64,000 nt of DNA from DASPJR01 sp035628505 (GCA_035628505.1 DASPJR010000149.1:1-64000), one strand, 5' to 3'; numbered from the stretch's first letter, positions 18,255-29,309 are shown. Translations and numbers: made by a program. The notes: generated from the letters alone by a model not told the origin.

Positions 18255-21200
18255 TCACCGGCGTGCCTCCTTCCTCAAACGTGCCTGCCCTGTGCCCGCT
18301 CCTGTGCTGGAGTACGTTGTCGTCGTTACGGATTGGAATGGCTGGCCCATGAAGATGATGCTGACCTTCACAACGCGTGGCACTGCTGTCACCGAAGTGT
18401 TAATCATCTGTTCATCCGCAAGCCTGGGGGCATAGATTCCCTTCAGGAAGCGAACCGTGAAGTAGTAGAACTCGCTTCCCTTTTTCGGCATCAGCGCAAA
18501 AATGTCGCCTGTTGCGGTTGTCGCGCGGCCACGGCCGTTGAGTGTGAACTGCTTTGTGACTCCGCCGATATCCACAATCACCGTTCTTCCCTCCAGCGAG
18601 GCCCGGCTCTTCGGGAGCAATCCACGGGCATAGATCGTGTCTGTTCCCGGGTTGCTGAAATTGAAGTACAGATGCAGTCTTCGGAGCGCAAGACCGCGCG
18701 GCACAATCAGTTCGTTCGTGACCGGTGTCGACGCTGCACTGAAAGGATTCGTTCCAACGTTGGCTTCGATTTCGTCCGGCACAAAGTCACCGTCGGAATC
18801 GATAAATGAATTGCCGAGCCCGCCGGCGTTCGGGAAACTCAGCGGATCGTTCGGATTGCTGCCGGATGCCGTCTCCATTGCGTTGTCAAATCCGTCGCCG
18901 TCACGGTCAAGGTCGGCGTTATCTAGAATGCTATCGCCGTCCAGGTCGCCCGGCAGGCTTGTAATCGGCACATACACCCGCACGCTCACAGAACCGGAAA
19001 CCTTCGCGCCGTGTGTGTCTGTAACCGTCACACTGACGGTGTATGTTCCCGGCACAGTGAAAGCATGAACCGGATTCTGCTCAGAAGAGCTTGCGCCATC
19101 GCCAAAGACCCACGCGTACGTCAAGGCATCGCCGTTGGGATCGCTGGCGCTGATCTGGAATGACGATTTCTGAAGCACCGCAAGGGTCGAAGGTGTCGCT
19201 GTCGGGCCAGACAGAATCTTCGGGTCAATATTCGAAACACTGAGCGTGACGCTCGCTTCGTCGTCTTCATTCTTTCCAACGCCGTTGCCAGGCGTCGAAT
19301 CCGGATCAAATTGAACTGCTTCCGTGATTTCGGCGCTGAAGACAGCCGCACCCGGCAGCTGCACAGTGGTCTGAATGCTCAGGGAACTGGAGCCATTCAG
19401 GGCGAGGGCACCGACGGTCCAGACTCCTGTCGAGCTGTCGTAACCGGGCGCGTCCGCAGACTCAAACTTGATCCCGGCGGGAAGTTTTGCGGTTACCACG
19501 ACTCCGGCAGCATTGTCCTTGCCTTTGTTCGTTACGGTTAGAACAAAGTCAACTTTGTCGTTTGCGTTCGCTGTCAAAGCACTGGCTGTAAGCGTTAGCG
19601 AAAGATCGCTTTGTTCCGGCACCAGTTGATAGCTGGCCTGATCGTCTTCCGTAGCGACGCTGTTATTGGGCGTCGAATCTGGATCGTACTGATCGACTGC
19701 GGCCACCTGTGCACTACTCGTAATCGCGGCGGGCGCTGTGACCTTCGCGCTGATCGCCAGTGTTGCGGCAGCTCCGGCCGAAATGCTGGCGCGACTCCAG
19801 GTTCCAGTCGTGCTGTTGTATTCAGTGGATGGACTGGCGGATACAAACGTCATGCCCGCAGGCAGAGTGGCAGCGACAGCAACATTTGTCGCGGCGTCAG
19901 GACCGCCGTTGCTGAGTGTCAGCGTGAGCGTGATGATATCACCGACGTTTGGCGTCTGGGAACTCACTGACGCACTTAGTGAAAGATCGGCAATCTGTGG
20001 AACAAGCGTGATACTGGACTGATCGTCCTCAGCGCCATTGCCGTTGTTCGGCGTCGAATCCGGATCGTACTGGTCTTCTGCACTGACTTCGGCGGTCAGT
20101 GTCTTCGCGCCGCTGTTCGCAACGGCAGCGGTGATCTGCAGCGTGGTGCTTGCGTTGGCCGCCAGCGTTCCAGCAGTCCACAGTCCATTTGAGCTATTGT
20201 ACGCCGCAGACGGAGCTGCGCTCACGAACGTCAGGCCTGCCGGCAGCGGCGCGTTTACGAGCACACTTGATGCCGCATCCGGGCCGCTATTGCTGAGCGT
20301 GAGTGTGAACGTAACATTATCGCCAACGTTCGGAACAAGCGTACTGGCCGTTAACGTCAGACTGAGATCGGTCTGCTGAGTTGTGATAGTTGAGCTCGCA
20401 CTATCGTCTTCGGTTCCTCCATTATTGGGCGTAGAATCCGGATCGTACTGGTCGGCCGCGGTAATCTCTGCGGAGTTCGTCTGCGCAACTGGCGAGTTCA
20501 CCGTGGCCGTTATCTCAAGAGTCGCAGTTGCACCTGACGCGACATTGCCGACCGTCCACATGCCAGTCGTATCGTTGAATGCTGCTGACGGGTTTGCGCT
20601 GACGAAGGTGAGGCCAGGTGGCAGCGTATTCTGTACGGCCACGTTGTTTGCGGCGTCCGGCCCCCCATTGCTGACCGTCAGCGTGAAGGTCACATTCGTG
20701 TTCAGCAGCGGGTTTGAAACGTCTACGGTCATCGAGAGACTCAGGTCGGCCTGCTGGGGCGTCACGGTGACGCTCGCCAGATCATCTTCCGCAGCCGCCG
20801 CGTTATTGGGGGTCGAGTCACTGTCATACTGATCGACATCGGTCACCTCGAACGACGCAGTCATTGCGGGTGCGGTGGCGACCAGAGCACTGATTTGCAA
20901 GGATGCGCTGGATGTTGCATTGATGGTGCCGATCGTCCAGAGCCCGGTCGAACTGTTGTAGCTGGCCGCTGGTGAGGCGGAAACGAACGTCAGACCGGCA
21001 GGCAGGACGCATGTCGCCTCCACATTTGTGGCCGCGTTAGGTCCGGCGTTCTGAACAGTGAGTGTGAACGTAATCGTGTCGCCCACGTTTGGCGTGGAGA
21101 AATCGACACTCATGCTGGAACTCAGGTCGGCAACCTGCGGCGTGACCGTGACGCTGGCAATATCGTCTTCAGCCGCGGCGCCGTTGTTGGGTGTCGAATC

Positions 21201-24200
21201 CGGATCGTATTGAGCGACGCCCGTGACTTCCGCCGTATTGACTTTGGCGCCGCTGGTCGCGACCGTTGCATTTATCTCGAGCGTCGCCGTGTTGCCGGCG
21301 GGCAGATTGGTGATGCTCCACTGGCCATTTGAACTGTTGTAATTGCCTGCGGGGTTGGCCGAGACGAATGTCAGTCCGGCGGGGAGTAGATCGGTAATTA
21401 CGATGTTGTCGGCAGCGTCTGGACCGGAATTTTGAACTGTTACGGTGAACTTGATCGTATCACCGACGTTCGGAGACGCGTTATCGACACTTACGCTGAC
21501 ATTGAGGTCTGCTTCCTGCGGTGTAAGCGAGGCACTGGCCTGATCGTCTTCAGCGGCGACATTGTTGTTTTCAGTTGAGTCCGAATCGGCCTGATCGACG
21601 GCAGATACTTCAGCCACATTTGTTTTTGTCCCGTTGGTGAGCACCAGCGCAGTGATCTGCAGCGAAGCCGAACCGCTCGCGGCAAGTCCGCCGACAGTCC
21701 ATTGGCCCGTGCCGCTGTTAAATGCAGCTGCGGGATTAGCCGAGACGAACGACATGCCTGCAGGGAGCGTATTATTGACCACGACACTGCTTGCTGCATC
21801 GGGCCCGGCATTGTTCAAGGTGAGCGTAAACGTCACATTATCGCCGACGTTCGGGTTTGAAACATTCACTGACATGTTCAGGCTCAAATCGGCGACTTGC
21901 GGCGTGAGCGAAGCGCTGGCGCGGTCGTCTTCGGCTGCACCGTTGTTGGGGGTTGAATCCGGATCGTGCTGATCGACAGCAACGACTTCCGCGGTGTTTG
22001 TCTTCGTTCCGATGGATGTGACCTGGGCCGTGAGCTGCAGCGTGGCCGAATTGCCGGCGGCGAGTGAGGCTACGGTCCAAACGCCAGTACCTGAGTTGTA
22101 ATCCGCCGCCGGATTGGCACTGACGAATGATAGCCCCGCGGGCAGCACGTCGCCAACTTGGATATTCGTTGCCGCATCCACTCCGCCGTTCGTCAGGGTC
22201 AGCGTAAACGTGACATTATCGCCGACATTCGGCGCCGCGTTACTGACGCTCATCGTCAGGCTGAGGTCGGCACGCTGCGGCGTGATCGTGCTCGCCGCTT
22301 TATCGTCTTCATTTGCTCCGTTGTTGGGAGTTGAATCCGAATCGTACTGATCGGCAAAGGTGATTTCAGCGCTGTTCGTCTGCGGATCAGGCGAGGTGAC
22401 TTTGGCTGTCAGCTGAATCGACGCCGTTCCGCCCGATGCCACAGCGCCCACGGTCCACGTGTTCGTGCCGCTGTTGTAGGCTGCGGCAGGATTGGCGCTG
22501 ACAAACGATAGCCCTGTCGGGAACGTATTCACAACTGCCACGTTGCTGGCAGCATCCGGGCCTGCATTGCTTACAGTGAGGGTAAAGGTAATGTTCTGAT
22601 TCAAATTGGGAGCGGCGGAGTCAACAGTCATGCCGAGGCTCAGATCCGAAACTTGCGGCGTGATGCTCTGGTTGGCTAGATCATCCTCGGCTGCGCCGTT
22701 ATTGGGTGTCGAGTCGGAATCGTATTGATCAGCCGCGGCAACCTCGAAGCTGAGCGTCTTGGTTCCAGACGTTGCGACAACCGTTGTGATCTGAAGGGTG
22801 GCGGTCGCAGTCGAATTAATTGTTCCGATGCTCCAGAGCCCGGTGCCGCTGTTGTAGCTTGCCGCGGGATTGGCGGACGAGAAGGTCAAGCCTGCCGGCA
22901 GACTGACCGTAGCCGTAACATTCGTCGCTGCATTCGGGCCGCTGTTGAGAACCGTCAACGTAAACGTGATGCTGTTACCGACGTTGGGCGTCGCGTTCGT
23001 AACCGTGACGTTCGCGCTGAGATCGGCAACCTGCGGCGTTACTGTCGCGCTGCTGTAATCATCTTCTGCGTTTGCGCCGTTGCCCGGAGTGGAATCAGGG
23101 TCGTGCTGAGTGACAGCCGTGACTTCGGCGGCGGCAACCTTTGCGCCGCTGGTCGTTACCTTCGCTGTGACAGTTATCGATGTCGTTTGCGAACTGTTCA
23201 GATTTCCGACGCTCCACTGGCCATTGGTGCTGTTGTACGAACCGGAATTGGACGCCACGAACGAGAGCCCGCCAGGCAGTGGCAGAGTCACCACGACTCC
23301 GGTTGCATTGTTCGGGCCGGCGTTGGTAACCGACAGCGTAAAGATCACGTTGTCATTCACATTCGGTGTTGCGTTGTCGACAGTCAGGCCGACGCTGAGA
23401 TCGGCTGTCAACGGGGTAACGGTTGAGCTGGCCTGATCGTCCTCAGCCGCATTGTTGTTGTTTTTCACCGAATCTGAGTCTGCCTGGTCCACGCCGAAAA
23501 CTTCAGCAGTGTTCGTCTTGGCGCCCGCAGTTGTGACTTTGGCCGTAATAGTGAGTGTTGACGAAGCGCTCGATCCCAGTGCTCCGACGGTCCACATTCC
23601 TGTGCCGCTGTTGTAATTGGCGGACGGGTTGGCTGAAACAAAGGAGAGTCCTCCGGGGAGGATGTCACGGACGACCACATTGCTGGCCGCGTCTGGCCCC
23701 GCATTGGCAACTGTCAGCGTAAACGTGACGTTGTCATTCACGTTGGGTGCGGCGACGTCGACGCTCATCGAGAGGCTCAGGTCCGCCACCTGCGGCGTAA
23801 GGGAAGCGGTGGCCTTGTCGTCTTCGCTGGCGTCATTGTTTGGCGTCGAATCGGTGTCGTATTGGTCGACCACGAAAACTTCCGCCGAATTGGTCTTGGT
23901 GCCAGTGGAAGTGACCTGGGCGGTAATCTGCAGAGTTGTGGAGGTGATGCCGAGCGATGCAACCGACCAGATCCCCGTTCCCGAATTAAAGGCGGCTGCC
24001 GGATTCGCACTCACAAAGGACATACCCGCCGGCAGTGTGTTCTTGACCTGAATGTTTGTGGCCGTATCCGGGCCGGCATTTGTGAGCGTCAACGTGAAGA
24101 TCACATTATCGCCAACATTCGGCGTGGCGTTGTTAACGCTCATTCCCAGGCTCAGATCGGCAGACTGAGGCGTGATGGCGACGCTGCCGTAATCGTCTTC

Positions 24201-27200
24201 ACCATTTGAAGTGCCATTGGCCGGGGTCGAGTCGCTATCGAACTGGTCGGCGGCGGTGATTTCGGCCGTGTTCGTTTTTGCTCCGAGAGTGGTGGCACGC
24301 GCGGTAATCTGCAGCGTGCGCGGCGCTCCAACGTTCACCGTTCCGGCAGACCACACGCCGGTCGCACTGTTGTACTCAATGGCCGGACTGGCCGAAACAA
24401 AGCTGACGCCGGCCGGCAGCAGATCATTCACTACAACGCCTGTGGCATTGCTTGGCCCATCATTGGTAATCGTTACCGAGTAAATGAAGTTTTCATTGAT
24501 GTTCGGCGTGGCATTGCTGGTAGTAACACCAAGACTGAGGTCGGCAATTCTCGGTGTCACCGTGATGCTGGCACGGTCGTCTTCAGCATTGCCTACCCCG
24601 TTGTTGGGCGTGGAATCCGGATCGTATTCCACATGCGCGGTGATCTGCGCAGTCGTGGTTTTTGCTGCTGATGTGTCTACTCGAGCGGTAATCTGCAGCG
24701 ACTTCGTGCCGCTCGCCGCTACGGACGATCCCAGCGTCCACACGCCGGTACCCGTGTTGTATTCAGCAGCCGGATTAACGGATTGAATCGTCAGTCCCGC
24801 AGGAAGATTGTGCTGCACGACAACACCGGTTGCTGTATCGGGTCCGGCGTTGGAGACGGTAAGCGTATATACAATGTTCTGAAGCTTATTCGGCGTGGCA
24901 TTATCAACTGCGAGAGACAATGACAGATCGGCTTCGGCGGGCCGCACGTTCATGCTGGCCTGATCGTCTTCACTTGCAAGACCGTTGCCGGGCGTCGAAT
25001 CGGGGTCGTCCTGCAGCATGCTGGTCAATTCGGCCGTGTTCGTCTTTGTGCCCAGCGTCGCCATCGTGCAGGTGATCTGCAGCGTCGCGCTGGCGCCGCT
25101 GGCAATCGTGCCCGCCGACCACGCTCCAGTCGTGGAATTGTACGTGCCGGCGAGGGTTGAATGCGAAACATACGTCAGGCCCGCCGGTAACAGATCGGTG
25201 ACCACGACCTGGTACGCCGGACTGGGTCCTGCGTTCGCCGCGGTGATCGTGAAGACCATGTTCGTTCCGAGAACCGGTGTGGAGTCGTCGGCGCTCATCG
25301 TCACACTGATGTCGGCCTTGAGCGGAGTGATCGTCTGGCTGCCGCGGTCGTCTTCTGCGTTTGCAGTCCCATTATTCTTGATTGAATCCGGATCGTACTG
25401 ATCGGCATCCGAGACCTGGACCGAGTTCACCTTCACACCTTTGTTGTCGACTTTGGCAGTGATCTGCATCGTCGCGCTGCTTCCGCTGTTCACGGTCGGA
25501 ACGGTCCAGATTCCGGTCGCACTGTTGAACTGTGCCGCAGGGTTGGCGGAGACAAACGACAGTCCCGCCGGGAGAATGTCCTCCACCTTTACACCCGTGG
25601 CCGGGCCTGGGCCTGCATTGGAGAGCGTGAGCGTAAAAACAACATTGTCGAGAATAATGGGCGTGGCGTTGTCGACAGTGATACCCAGCGACAAATCGGC
25701 AGGGCGGCTGAAGCCGAAATCAATGGTCATGTTGGTGTTGAAGTTGTCACCATCGTTGGTGGGCTCGGTTCCGGCATTCAATGTGACGGCGCCTGAAACG
25801 ACGCCCAGTCCCGCCACCGGCCGCCCGCTATCATTATTATCCACATCGTCATCAGGATCAGTTTCGACGCCTGGATCGAGCACAGTCGAGCGGAAGGTGC
25901 TGCTGATGTACGTATTGAGCGGATTGCCGGCATTAAAATTACTTTGCGGAATCTGAACGATATAGGTGCCGGAAAAAAGGAAGTCAAAACGGTAGAAGCC
26001 GCTGGCGTCCGTCGTCGTCGTTCCGATCAGCGTATCAGTCCCTGTTTCAAGCGTTCCGTTGCCGTTCACGTCCTGGTACAGGTTCACACTTACGCCGGCA
26101 ATGCCCAGCTCGCCGGCATCCAACAGACCATTGTTATTGATGTCGTTGAACACACGGTTGCCCAGGCCGCAGACCGGAAGCCGTGCCGTGTAGACATCCC
26201 AGAGGCTGTTCTTGTCGTCGGGAACCAGGTCGGTCGCGCGACTGATAAAGACACATGTTTCACCATTCGTACTGAGCTGCACCACATCGGAAGGACCATT
26301 CGCTGTCGTGGTACCATTAGAGGTGCTGTGGCTACAGAGAATCATCGTGTTTGTGGCGGTGTTATAGAGGAAGATGTCATCGGTGAGAGCCAGGTCGGTT
26401 TGTCCCGGGACGAGATTAGTTGACTGCGAACGCAGCACGACATAAGAGCCGTCGTCGGCAATGGCTGGTGCGAGGTTCACACTGTCTGCGTCTCCAGTGG
26501 TCGTGGCTGAACCGGGAATGTGGCTGATCAGCCTGTTGGTATTGGTGGTCCTATCCCACAGGTACACGTCCTCTTTGGCATTAGTATCCGTAATGCCACT
26601 AACAAGGTCTGTCGCATAGGTGTTGTAAAGCACATACCGGCCGTCATTCGTGATGAAGCCGAAGCGTGAATCATTGTTGCTGACTGTATTGGTACCGCTG
26701 GCGGCGTGGCTGATCAGGGTGAAGCTCTCGGTCGCCTTGCTGTACAGGTACATGCGCCGGCGGCCGCCAGAGCCATCGCCCGTGTAGTCATGCAGGAGAT
26801 CCAGTGCCACAAACACTCCGTTCACGCTGGAGCTGATCGACATATTCGTAGGCGCAGCACTATTCCCGTGCGTTTTCAAGGGGTCGCCGGGGGCATGGTT
26901 CACAACACTGATGCTGCCGTCTGTGCGTTTCCACAGGAATACGTCAGGACCGCCGTTGACGTCGCCGTTGGGAGCGATGTTCGAACCGGATGAAAGGAAG
27001 ACGACCCAGTCGCCATCGTCGCTTAGCGCGAAATTCTGGCTCAGCCCGTTTGATGCCTGCAGGTTGTTTCCTGCCGCGTGGCTGATGAGCTGGCTGGTGT
27101 CATTCACGCGGTCATACAGGAAAATATCCTGCAGGCCTGCGTTGTCGACGAAGCCGGTAATCAGGTCCGCTGCAAAACTGCGGAACACAACATAGCGGCC

Positions 27201-29309
27201 GTTTCCGCTGATCGCGCAACGGCTGATCGACGTGTTGTTGCCCGTCTGTGCCGGCGCTCCAACTTTGTGGCTGACTATCTTTGTCGTGTTCGTCGCGCGC
27301 TCCCACAGGAAAATGTCCTGGCCGCTGTTGCTGTCAACCTGGCCGGTCACCAGATTCGTTGCATTGCTTTCGAAGACCACGTAGCTTCCATCACGGCTGA
27401 TCACGGGGTAATCCGACGTGCCGTTCGCGGTTGTGGTCGTTGAACTGGCCGCATGGCTCACGAGTGTGGTCGTGCGTGCGACGCGGTCGTAGAGGAATAC
27501 GTCCTGACCGCCGTTTGAATCGACCTGCCCGGCGATGACACCAGTACTGCTGCTCAAGTAAACGATATAGCGGCCGTCCCCGCTGACGCCGGCCACAGTG
27601 GTGCTGCCTGATCCCGATCCGGCCGCCAGGTTCAGCGCTCCGGCGGCGTTCGTGCAGAGCGCGTTTGTGTTGGCGGCAATGTCATGAACGAAAAGATCGT
27701 TCTGCCCGTTGGCGTCAGGCGCGTTTGTGATGTTCGGTGCCGTGCTTGTGAAATAGGCATAAGTGCCGTTGAAATTAATTGAGACGTCTCCGCCATTTCC
27801 GTTTGCTGTTGTCGTAGACGAGCCATTGGCGCGGGACAGGATCCGGCTGGTGCCCGCTGTGGTGTCATACAGAAAAACGTCCTCTGCATTGTTAGTGTCG
27901 GACTGTCCAGAAACCAGATTAGTCTGCGGACTTGAATAGATCAGGTATTTGCCTGTGCCGTCCAGCTTCAACTTTACCTTAGTCGGGAAGCCTTTGGCGC
28001 CCGCGCCAGATTCCACTGTTGTCCCCGCCTTGCGCGTCACCATGGTTACACTGGCATCGGAGCGCTTGTAAATGAACACGTCACTTGTTCTCATTGTGCC
28101 GTCATTGGGATCGACCTGGCCTGACAGAAGATCCGTCGACCAACTCCGGAACGCGACGTAGCTTCCGTCGCCGCTGATAGCCGCATCCTCACATGCGTCG
28201 TTGCCGGTCGTGGTCACTGAACCAAAGGCATGGCTGCAGAGAACGGTCGTGTCAGTCGCAACCGTATACAGGTAGATATCTGTAGGAGGCGTAAAAACCG
28301 TTGACGAACGTCCAGCTGGCTGCGTGAGCGCGCTTGTCAGAAGGTTTGTCGCATCCGACATATAGGCGATGAAACTGGCATCTGGGGTCATGCAGGCGAA
28401 TGCGGAACCTCCATTGGCAGTCGTTGTGGCGCTGCCATTCGCATGACTGATCAGCTTGTTAGTGTTCGTCGTGCGGTCCCAAAGGAAAATGTCGTCGTCA
28501 GCATTCGTGTCGCTTTGACCCGCGACCAGATTGGTGCTTCGGGACATGTACAGAACATAACGACCATCATTACTAATGCGCGGCGCCTGGCAGCGTCCTG
28601 ATCCGGCGGTGGTGTTGGCACCGGCGGCGTGGCTAACCAGCGTGAGTGTGCCGGTCGAACGCGTGAAAAGGATGATGTCATCGACAGCGTTGGTGTCCGT
28701 AAAGCCCAGATCTGAAGAGGTTGTTCCGAAGACGGCGTAATTACCGTCGGCACTCATCGCCAGGCGCTGGCCGCTAGTTCCGTTTCCCGCAGTCGTCGCA
28801 CTCACCGTGGAGCGGCTCATCAGTGTGATATTGCCCGTGGATCGTTCCCACAGGAAGAAGTCATAGGTGTTGTTTGTATCGACCTGGCCGGTCACGAGAT
28901 CGGTAGCCCGGCTGCGGAAGGCCACGTAATTTCCATCATCACTGACGCTCGGTTCGTCCGAGTCGTGGTTGGCAGACGTTACATTGGAACCTGCCGCATG
29001 GCTCACCAGCGTCCAGGTGTTATTCTGACGATCGTAGATAAAGATGTCGCGCCCAATTCCGGACGTGGGCGCATTCACCTGGCCGGCCATCAAGTCTGTC
29101 GCGGTACTCGCGACGACGGTGAAACGTCCGTCGGTGGATGTCTTTCGTCCCTCATCATAGGGTGAATTCTCACCGGTTGTGTCACCGGATGCCGCGCCGC
29201 CGGCATTCGAGGGATCAATGCGTGAGATCAGTTCCACATCAGCTGCAGCATGCACAAAACCAGCGCAGCAAAGAACTGCCCCGCACACAACAGTTATCAA
29301 ATTTTTCAT
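18255..29309 (-). CDS. giant secreted repeat protein (beta-propeller, SdrD-B, 17 DUF11, PKD)
   Basis: A 3684-residue protein with a signal peptide (MKNLITVVCGAVLCCAGFVHA); GGAG eight bases before the ATG supports the start. Residues 25-1040 hold 16 propeller-like repeats of about 63 residues (DDGNYVAFRS.AT.L, then D.FLW.R.T), of the TolB type. Residues about 1043-1130 form an SdrD-B-like domain (LGNRVFNDINNNGLLD). Residues about 1200-3360 are 17 DUF11 repeats of about 127 residues, each beginning ADLSL and ending with a DPDSTPNNG..EDD segment. Then follow a PKD domain (about 3365-3450), thrombospondin-3-like acidic repeats (DRDGDGFDN, DSDGDFVPDE) and a C-terminal beta domain shared with the kelch protein at 39522-42554. 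The acidic motifs suggest calcium. No anchor is visible. Probable surface fibre, adhesin or extracellular matrix protein. Confidence 0.9.
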   Translation of the reverse strand: MKNLITVVCGAVLCCAGFVHAAADVELISRIDPSNAGGAASGDTTGENSPYDEGRKTSTDGRFTVVASTATDLMAGQVNAPTSGIGRDIFIYDRQNNTWTLVSHAAGSNVTSANHDSDEPSVSDDGNYVAFRSRATDLVTGQVDTNNTYDFFLWERSTGNITLMSRSTVSATTAGNGTSGQRLAMSADGNYAVFGTTSSDLGFTDTNAVDDIILFTRSTGTLTLVSHAAGANTTAGSGRCQAPRISNDGRYVLYMSRSTNLVAGQSDTNADDDIFLWDRTTNTNKLISHANGSATTTANGGSAFACMTPDASFIAYMSDATNLLTSALTQPAGRSSTVFTPPTDIYLYTVATDTTVLCSHAFGSVTTTGNDACEDAAISGDGSYVAFRSWSTDLLSGQVDPNDGTMRTSDVFIYKRSDASVTMVTRKAGTTVESGAGAKGFPTKVKLKLDGTGKYLIYSSPQTNLVSGQSDTNNAEDVFLYDTTAGTSRILSRANGSSTTTANGNGGDVSINFNGTYAYFTSTAPNITNAPDANGQNDLFVHDIAANTNALCTNAAGALNLAAGSGSGSTTVAGVSGDGRYIVYLSSSTGVIAGQVDSNGGQDVFLYDRVARTTTLVSHAASSTTTTANGTSDYPVISRDGSYVVFESNATNLVTGQVDSNSGQDIFLWERATNTTKIVSHKVGAPAQTGNNTSISRCAISGNGRYVVFRSFAADLITGFVDNAGLQDIFLYDRVNDTSQLISHAAGNNLQASNGLSQNFALSDDGDWVVFLSSGSNIAPNGDVNGGPDVFLWKRTDGSISVVNHAPGDPLKTHGNSAAPTNMSISSSVNGVFVALDLLHDYTGDGSGGRRRMYLYSKATESFTLISHAASGTNTVSNNDSRFGFITNDGRYVLYNTYATDLVSGITDTNAKEDVYLWDRTTNTNRLISHIPGSATTTGDADSVNLAPAIADDGSYVVLRSQSTNLVPGQTDLALTDDIFLYNTATNTMILCSHSTSNGTTTANGPSDVVQLSTNGETCVFISRATDLVPDDKNSLWDVYTARLPVCGLGNRVFNDINNNGLLDAGELGIAGVSVNLYQDVNGNGTLETGTDTLIGTTTTDASGFYRFDFLFSGTYIVQIPQSNFNAGNPLNTYISSTFRSTVLDPGVETDPDDDVDNNDSGRPVAGLGVVSGAVTLNAGTEPTNDGDNFNTNMTIDFGFSRPADLSLGITVDNATPIILDNVVFTLTLSNAGPGPATGVKVEDILPAGLSFVSANPAAQFNSATGIWTVPTVNSGSSATMQITAKVDNKGVKVNSVQVSDADQYDPDSIKNNGTANAEDDRGSQTITPLKADISVTMSADDSTPVLGTNMVFTITAANAGPSPAYQVVVTDLLPAGLTYVSHSTLAGTYNSTTGAWSAGTIASGASATLQITCTMATLGTKTNTAELTSMLQDDPDSTPGNGLASEDDQASMNVRPAEADLSLSLAVDNATPNKLQNIVYTLTVSNAGPDTATGVVVQHNLPAGLTIQSVNPAAEYNTGTGVWTLGSSVAASGTKSLQITARVDTSAAKTTTAQITAHVEYDPDSTPNNGVGNAEDDRASITVTPRIADLSLGVTTSNATPNINENFIYSVTITNDGPSNATGVVVNDLLPAGVSFVSASPAIEYNSATGVWSAGTVNVGAPRTLQITARATTLGAKTNTAEITAADQFDSDSTPANGTSNGEDDYGSVAITPQSADLSLGMSVNNATPNVGDNVIFTLTLTNAGPDTATNIQVKNTLPAGMSFVSANPAAAFNSGTGIWSVASLGITSTTLQITAQVTSTGTKTNSAEVFVVDQYDTDSTPNNDASEDDKATASLTPQVADLSLSMSVDVAAPNVNDNVTFTLTVANAGPDAASNVVVRDILPGGLSFVSANPSANYNSGTGMWTVGALGSSASSTLTITAKVTTAGAKTNTAEVFGVDQADSDSVKNNNNAAEDDQASSTVTPLTADLSVGLTVDNATPNVNDNVIFTLSVTNAGPNNATGVVVTLPLPGGLSFVASNSGSYNSTNGQWSVGNLNSSQTTSITVTAKVTTSGAKVAAAEVTAVTQHDPDSTPGNGANAEDDYSSATVTPQVADLSANVTVTNATPNVGNSITFTLTVLNSGPNAATNVTATVSLPAGLTFSSANPAASYNSGTGLWSIGTINSTATATLQITTVVATSGTKTLSFEVAAADQYDSDSTPNNGAAEDDLANQSITPQVSDLSLGMTVDSAAPNLNQNITFTLTVSNAGPDAASNVAVVNTFPTGLSFVSANPAAAYNSGTNTWTVGAVASGGTASIQLTAKVTSPDPQTNSAEITFADQYDSDSTPNNGANEDDKAASTITPQRADLSLTMSVSNAAPNVGDNVTFTLTLTNGGVDAATNIQVGDVLPAGLSFVSANPAADYNSGTGVWTVASLAAGNSATLQLTAQVTSIGTKTNTAEVVAVDQHDPDSTPNNGAAEDDRASASLTPQVADLSLNMSVNVSNPNVGDNVTFTLTLNNAGPDAASSVVVNNTLPAGMSFVSANPAAAFNSGTGQWTVGGLAASGSASLQITALVLTNGTKTNVAEVSAVDQADSDSTENNNVAAEDDQASASLTPQEADLNVSVSVDNASPNVGDTIKFTVTVQNSGPDAADNIVITDLLPAGLTFVSANPAGNYNSSNGQWSITNLPAGNTATLEINATVATSGAKVNTAEVTGVAQYDPDSTPNNGAAAEDDIASVTVTPQVADLSSSMSVDFSTPNVGDTITFTLTVQNAGPNAATNVEATCVLPAGLTFVSASPAASYNSSTGLWTIGTINATSSASLQISALVATAPAMTASFEVTDVDQYDSDSTPNNAAAAEDDLASVTVTPQQADLSLSMTVDVSNPLLNTNVTFTLTVSNGGPDAANNVAVQNTLPPGLTFVSANPSAAFNDTTGMWTVGNVASGATATLEITATVNSPVAQTNSAEITAADQYDPDSTPNNGGTEDDSASSTITTQQTDLSLTLTASTLVPNVGDNVTFTLTLSNSGPDAASSVLVNAPLPAGLTFVSAAPSAAYNSSNGLWTAGTLAANASTTLQITAAVANSGAKTLTAEVSAEDQYDPDSTPNNGNGAEDDQSSITLVPQIADLSLSASVSSQTPNVGDIITLTLTLSNGGPDAATNVAVAATLPAGMTFVSASPSTEYNSTTGTWSRASISAGAAATLAISAKVTAPAAITSSAQVAAVDQYDPDSTPNNSVATEDDQASYQLVPEQSDLSLTLTASALTANANDKVDFVLTVTNKGKDNAAGVVVTAKLPAGIKFESADAPGYDSSTGVWTVGALALNGSSSLSIQTTVQLPGAAVFSAEITEAVQFDPDSTPGNGVGKNEDDEASVTLSVSNIDPKILSGPTATPSTLAVLQKSSFQISASDPNGDALTYAWVFGDGASSSEQNPVHAFTVPGTYTVSVTVTDTHGAKVSGSVSVRVYVPITSLPGDLDGDSILDNADLDRDGDGFDNAMETASGSNPNDPLSFPNAGGLGNSFIDSDGDFVPDEIEANVGTNPFSAASTPVTNELIVPRGLALRRLHLYFNFSNPGTDTIYARGLLPKSRASLEGRTVIVDIGGVTKQFTLNGRGRATTATGDIFALMPKKGSEFYYFTVRFLKGIYAPRLADEQMINTSVTAVPRVVKVSIIFMGQPFQSVTTTTYSSTGAGTGQARLRKEARR

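Noticed and set aside
19230..25705. Regular repeats considered as CRISPR or satellite DNA
   Set aside because: The period is about 380 bases and keeps one reading frame of DUF11 units; it is coding repetition.
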